Shown here: positions 60,217-64,000 of the stretch, one piece after another
Layout: every line of letters begins with the position of its first letter
Numbering within the stretch: the stretch's first letter is position 1
From: Ovis canadensis
Lineage: Eukaryota > Chordata > Mammalia > Artiodactyla > Bovidae
Assembly: GCF_042477335.2 (NCBI RefSeq)
Contig: NC_091249.1
Location: 45,492,001-45,556,000, forward strand
Direction of reading: 5' to 3'
Length of the DNA stretch: 64,000 nt
Program-made: the position numbers and the translations under genes
Notes under the pieces: model-generated
Seen by the model: the letters and a program-made list of their open reading frames with translations, nothing else
What the model was told of the DNA's origin: nothing
The model's database searches: none

Positions 60217-60847
60217 CAGCACACACACCAAAAGAGCCAGGCCGCAGCCATAGGTGAGAGTTCAGTGGAACTGTTTAAGCATTCCCTGATTGGTTTGGGG
60301 CCAGGACCACTAATCATGCAAAGTACAGAGTTTCAGAGACAAGAAATAAAACATCCTGTGGTAAGTCAAGAGGAATGGTGCTAAGTGGGACAGCTTCTGC
60401 TCTGCACCTTGTATTCTTCCTATTTGAGACAAAGTGTAGTATTAAAGTACTTGCTGCAATTTATATACTGCATAACTGAGAAGGATTTCCTAAACTTGCA
60501 GAGTACTGCCTGTAAATTGGTGTTTTAACTTGGTCTTCTGTTGTTAATTCCAATACATTAGGAACTTTTGAGTAGTGGAGTATGTGCCAGAAAAGTAGAT
60601 TCCATGATTCTAGGTACACTTCCTTAGAGGGAAAGCTGGTTCGCTGATCAGGCCTTATATGATATCCCATGGTGACACACTAAACATCCTGTCTGGATAA
60701 TGGTGCTAACTGAAGCCCTGTAAAGATGGAAAGCAAATTCACAGTCAGAATATATCTTTCCTGTTAGAATAAATATATGACCTTTCCAGAATGAAAGGAT
60801 TCAAATAATAAACTTGCCACTAAGTGGGCAATAGGAATTCCAGAGGA
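60217..60847. other. Single-copy spacer
   Basis: Nothing recognised. Confidence 0.35.
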
Positions 60848-60962
60848 ATAAAGTGGCTATCCACTCCAGTATTCTTGCCTGAAGAATTCTGTGGACTTAG
60901 GATCCTATTAGGCTGCAAATGGGGTATCGCAAAGAGTCAAACACAACTGAGCAATTAACATA
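60848..60962 (+). mobile_element. Bov-A body remnant
   Basis: From 'ctatccactccagtattc' to 'cacaactgagcaattaac' the Bov-A body is present without a recognisable tRNA head. Old and diverged. Confidence 0.8.
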
Positions 60963-61548
60963 GTTTCAGCAGCAACTAAATGAACCTTTCTGAAAGGGAG
61001 CCCATGCTTTGGGGCCTACACATAGCCTCCTCTCTGCCACCATCGCCACTTTAGTTTTGGGTTGAAACACTTGCTCAGTTCTGAAATGGGACAAGGGAAA
61101 AAGTAACTTTTCATTGGAAAGCCAGCACTCGACTTACCTCCTTCTGCTGGTGCAAACTGAACAGCACCCTTGGTGACTGCTCATTTCTTTTTCCCTTAGT
61201 GATGGTATACTCTGTTAACCATCTCCATAGCACTCTGGTCAAATTCGTCTAGTTTCCATTCCTACCCTACCACTCTTTTATAATGGTATCCACCCAGTTC
61301 TTAGAGGTTAAATGCTCCTATCTGGCCCGTTTCTTTCATGATTCCATCACACCCAATGTTATTTATCAGCCTGTGTATACCCCCTTGACCTCCCCATGAA
61401 TATCATAATCTGATAGGTTTTCCAAATTTAGTATTTACTCCAGCTTGCCCACTTCTCTGAAACTTTTAATACTTTCTTCCACCAAGTGTCACTGCAATTC
61501 TGCCATTTCTACCTCACTTATCATGAACCATCAGTTTTTCCATATGTC
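60963..61548. other. Single-copy spacer
   Basis: No gene or repeat recognised. Ends at the left TSD of the next BovB. Confidence 0.35.
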
Positions 61549-61558
61549 CTTACCAGGG

Positions 61559-62993
61559 CCCTAAAAGATGATGCTGTGAAAGTGCTGAACTCAACATGCC
61601 AGCAAATTTGGAAAACTCAGCAGTGGCCACAGGACTGGAAAAGGTCAGTTTTCATTCCAATCCCAAAGAAAGGAAATGCCAAAGAATGCTCAGACTACTG
61701 CACAACTGTACTCATCTCACATGACAGTAAAGAAATGCTCAAAATTCTCTAAGCCAGGCTTCAACAATATGTGAACCATGAACTTCCAGATGTTCAAAAC
61801 ATCTGGCTTTAGAAAATGCAGAGAAACCAGAGATCAAATTGACAACATCCGCTGGATCATTGAAAAGGCAAGAGAGTTCCAGAAAAACATCTATTTCTGC
61901 TTTATTGACTATGCCAAAGCCTTTGACTGTGTGGATCACAATAAACTGGAAATTTCTGAAAGAGATGGGAATACCAGACTACCTTACTTGCTACTTGAGA
62001 AATCTGTATGCAGGTCAGGAAGCAACAGTTGGAACTCGACATGGAACAACTGCCTGGTTCTAAATAGGAAAAGGAGTATGTCAAAGCTGTATATTGTCAC
62101 CATGCTTATTTGACTTATATGCAGAGTATATCATGAGAAACGCTGGGCTGGAGGAAGCACAAGCTGAAATCAAGATTGCCAGAAGGAATATAAATATCTC
62201 AGATATGTAGATGACACCATCCTTGTGGCAGAAGGTAAACAAGAAATAAAAAGCCTCTTGATGAAAGTGAAAGAGAAGAGTGAAAAAGTTGGCTTAAAGC
62301 TCAACAGTCAGAAAACTAAGATCATGGCATCTGGTCCCATCACTTCAGGGCAAATAGATGGGGAAACAGTGGAAACAGTGGTTGACTTAATTTTTTTTTA
62401 ATTTTTTGGCTCCAAAATCACTATAGATGGTGACTGCAGCCATGAAATTAAAATTGCTTGCTCCTCGGAAGGAAAGTTATGACCAACCTAGACAGCATAT
62501 TAAAAAGCAGAGACATTATTTTGCCAACAAAGATCCATCTAGTCAAAGCCATGGTTTTTCCAGTAGTCACATATGGATGTGAGAATTGGACTATAAAGAA
62601 AGCTGAGTGCTGAAGAATTAATGCTTTTGAACTGTGGTGTTGGAGAAGGCTCTTGAGAGTCCCTTGGACTGCAAGGAGATCCAACCAGTACATCCTAAAG
62701 GAGATCAGTCCTGGGTGTTCATTGGGAGGACTGATGTTTAAGCTGAAACTCCAATACTTTGGCCACATGATGCAAAGAACTGACTCATTGCAAAAGAACC
62801 TGATACTGGGAAAAATTGAAGGCGGGAAGAGAAGGGGACGACGGAGGATGAGATGGTGTGATGGCATCACCGACTCAATGGACATGAGTTTGAGTAAACT
62901 CTGGGAGTTAGAGATGGACAGGGAGGCCTGGCGTGCTGCAGTTCATGGGGTCGCAAAGAGTCGGACACGACTGAGTGATTGAACTGAACTGAA
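61559..62993 (+). mobile_element. BovB LINE, 5'-truncated, with perfect TSD
   Basis: Forward BovB from the RT fingers (DDAVKVLNSTCQQIWKTQQWPQDWKRS) to the ACTGAACTGAAC tail. Exact TSD cttaccaggg at 61549-61558 and 62994-63003. Frames at 61486-61752, 61778-62113, 61839-62063 and 62653-62982 carry successive RT pieces with frameshifts. The catalytic box is YVDD (62204-62215) in place of YADD, and a T-run inserted near 62390 disrupts the following part. Not functional. Confidence 0.93.
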
Positions 62994-63003
62994 CTTACCA
63001 GGG

Positions 63004-64000
63004 TATTTAGACTTATATCCTTGGAGATTGGTCCCAAATAAACAAACTCAGAATACAATCCCACTTATACTCTACTGGCTCTTGCTGGTTAGTTTACAAT
63101 TCTTATAGCGTATAAGATATCTTAGGTTATAATTTAATCCTAGTTTAAGGCCTAAAGGTCAGAAAGAAAGGTGGAGTTTAATCTTAAGTGCCATATACGA
63201 CTTGTAGCAAAGAAGTATTTACACCATTTTAAGGCAATGAAAGAATTCTACCTCTTAATAGGAAAGTTTATACCACTTCTTCAGGCTCAGAGAACTCAGA
63301 GGAATCTGATAACTTGTTATTTTGGTGGACATCAATCCATTCCCATTCTTTATATCTGAGTCCCATTTTTTTCCCCAACCAGTGTTCTGATCTTAGAAAG
63401 CAAATCCTGAGACTTGCTTTGTTGAGAATTTAATCTCTTTTGGAAACTGGCTTTTCTGATAATTAGGACCTGGGACCTATTCTCAGCTTGCTCTTCTCTC
63501 CTACTACAGAAGACATTAGCCTCTGTATGTGCTACCAAGGAGGACTTCCAGCTTTTACATTCAGCTTGTAACTGACAAGTAATCACTGTCAGGTTTTTCC
63601 AGGAAAAATAATAATCTTCCAAAGCAATGATGAAAGTGGATGTGTGTGTTTGCTACGGTCTCCTCCTGCCACCTCAGAATATTCATTTATACTAAGTATC
63701 TTCTCTTTGGGCCAATGTGATAGGGTTTTATTTATTTCCCTATCAGGGCATCTGCTTTAATATAGGAAGCATTCAAGGTTATGGCATTCCATCTACATTA
63801 TAGTTGCACCATTCTTTCAATCAAATTCTGGACCTAATTGTTTAGCATGATCTTCTCTCTTGCTTTAGGAGATGAGACTATCCTTAAATGTTTCCATAGA
63901 TACCTTCTGGCTTTTAGAGCTTGCTATGAGTAAAGGCTTGACTGCACCAATTTTGCATTATTTGTCTTCAAAACTGTGATGGCAGTGAACAAAAGCCAGC
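63004..64000. other. Single-copy or unclassified sequence to window end
   Basis: No repeat I can name with confidence. Frames at 63171-63359 and 63350-63622 (reverse) show no known domain. Bases about 63640-64000 have a more balanced composition and could be a worn internal part of an old element, but this is unsupported. Confidence 0.3.

Overview
The window is vertebrate nuclear DNA from a pecoran ruminant, most likely a bovid such as cattle, sheep, goat or buffalo. This rests on many copies of the RTE-clade LINE BovB, the SINEs derived from it (Bov-A monomers, Bov-A2, Bov-tA), a ruminant L1 and CHR-type tRNA SINEs. These assignments come from reading the sequence and recalled consensus knowledge, without a database search. 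I found no functional protein-coding gene, tRNA, rRNA, CRISPR array or bacterial or viral operon. The open frames are remnants of LINE reverse transcriptase or endonuclease, their antisense shadows, or frames inside one processed pseudogene.

Layout. Bases 1-6600: an edge-truncated BovB, a reverse-strand L1, AT-rich single-copy sequence, an old repeat and a BovB 3' end. Bases 6590-10316: a nearly full-length forward BovB with a GC-rich repeated 5' leader and decayed endonuclease and reverse transcriptase frames. Bases 10.7-15.1 kb: SINEs and two more BovB copies with target-site duplications (TSDs). Bases 15.8-23.2 kb: old L1 sequence holding a nearly full-length processed pseudogene of CRTC2 on the reverse strand (16229-18865) and two BovB insertions. 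Bases 23.7-31.7 kb: SINEs, microsatellites, a probable hAT-type DNA transposon and BovB pieces. Bases 31939-34980: a 3 kb BovB whose 5' part is inverted, with a 10-bp TSD. Bases 35.0-42.4 kb: mostly L1, including a younger L1 with a 5' inversion inserted with a 15-bp TSD into an older L1. Bases 42.9-50.8 kb: nested BovB copies, a solitary MaLR-type LTR, and a BovB piece lacking its 3' end. Bases 51.5-60.9 kb: L1, CHR and Bov-A insertions and a second large 5'-inverted BovB (54955-58860) carrying a nested BovB. Bases 61559-62993: a BovB with a perfect 10-bp TSD; the rest is single-copy.

BovB alone covers, by my boundary estimates, about 20-21 kb, roughly a third of the window. No complete BovB or L1 reading frame survives, so none looks able to move by itself. 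The SINEs depend on BovB-type enzymes in trans, and the CRTC2 copy and A-tailed insertions are products expected of L1 machinery.

I saw no undescribed molecular system. The observations most worth checking are three BovB copies with L1-like 5' inversion, a nested BovB that lacks a TSD and removed target DNA, a BovB piece without its 3' end, very short BovB or Bov-A 3' stubs, and the CRTC2 pseudogene with an internal 18-bp tandem duplication.
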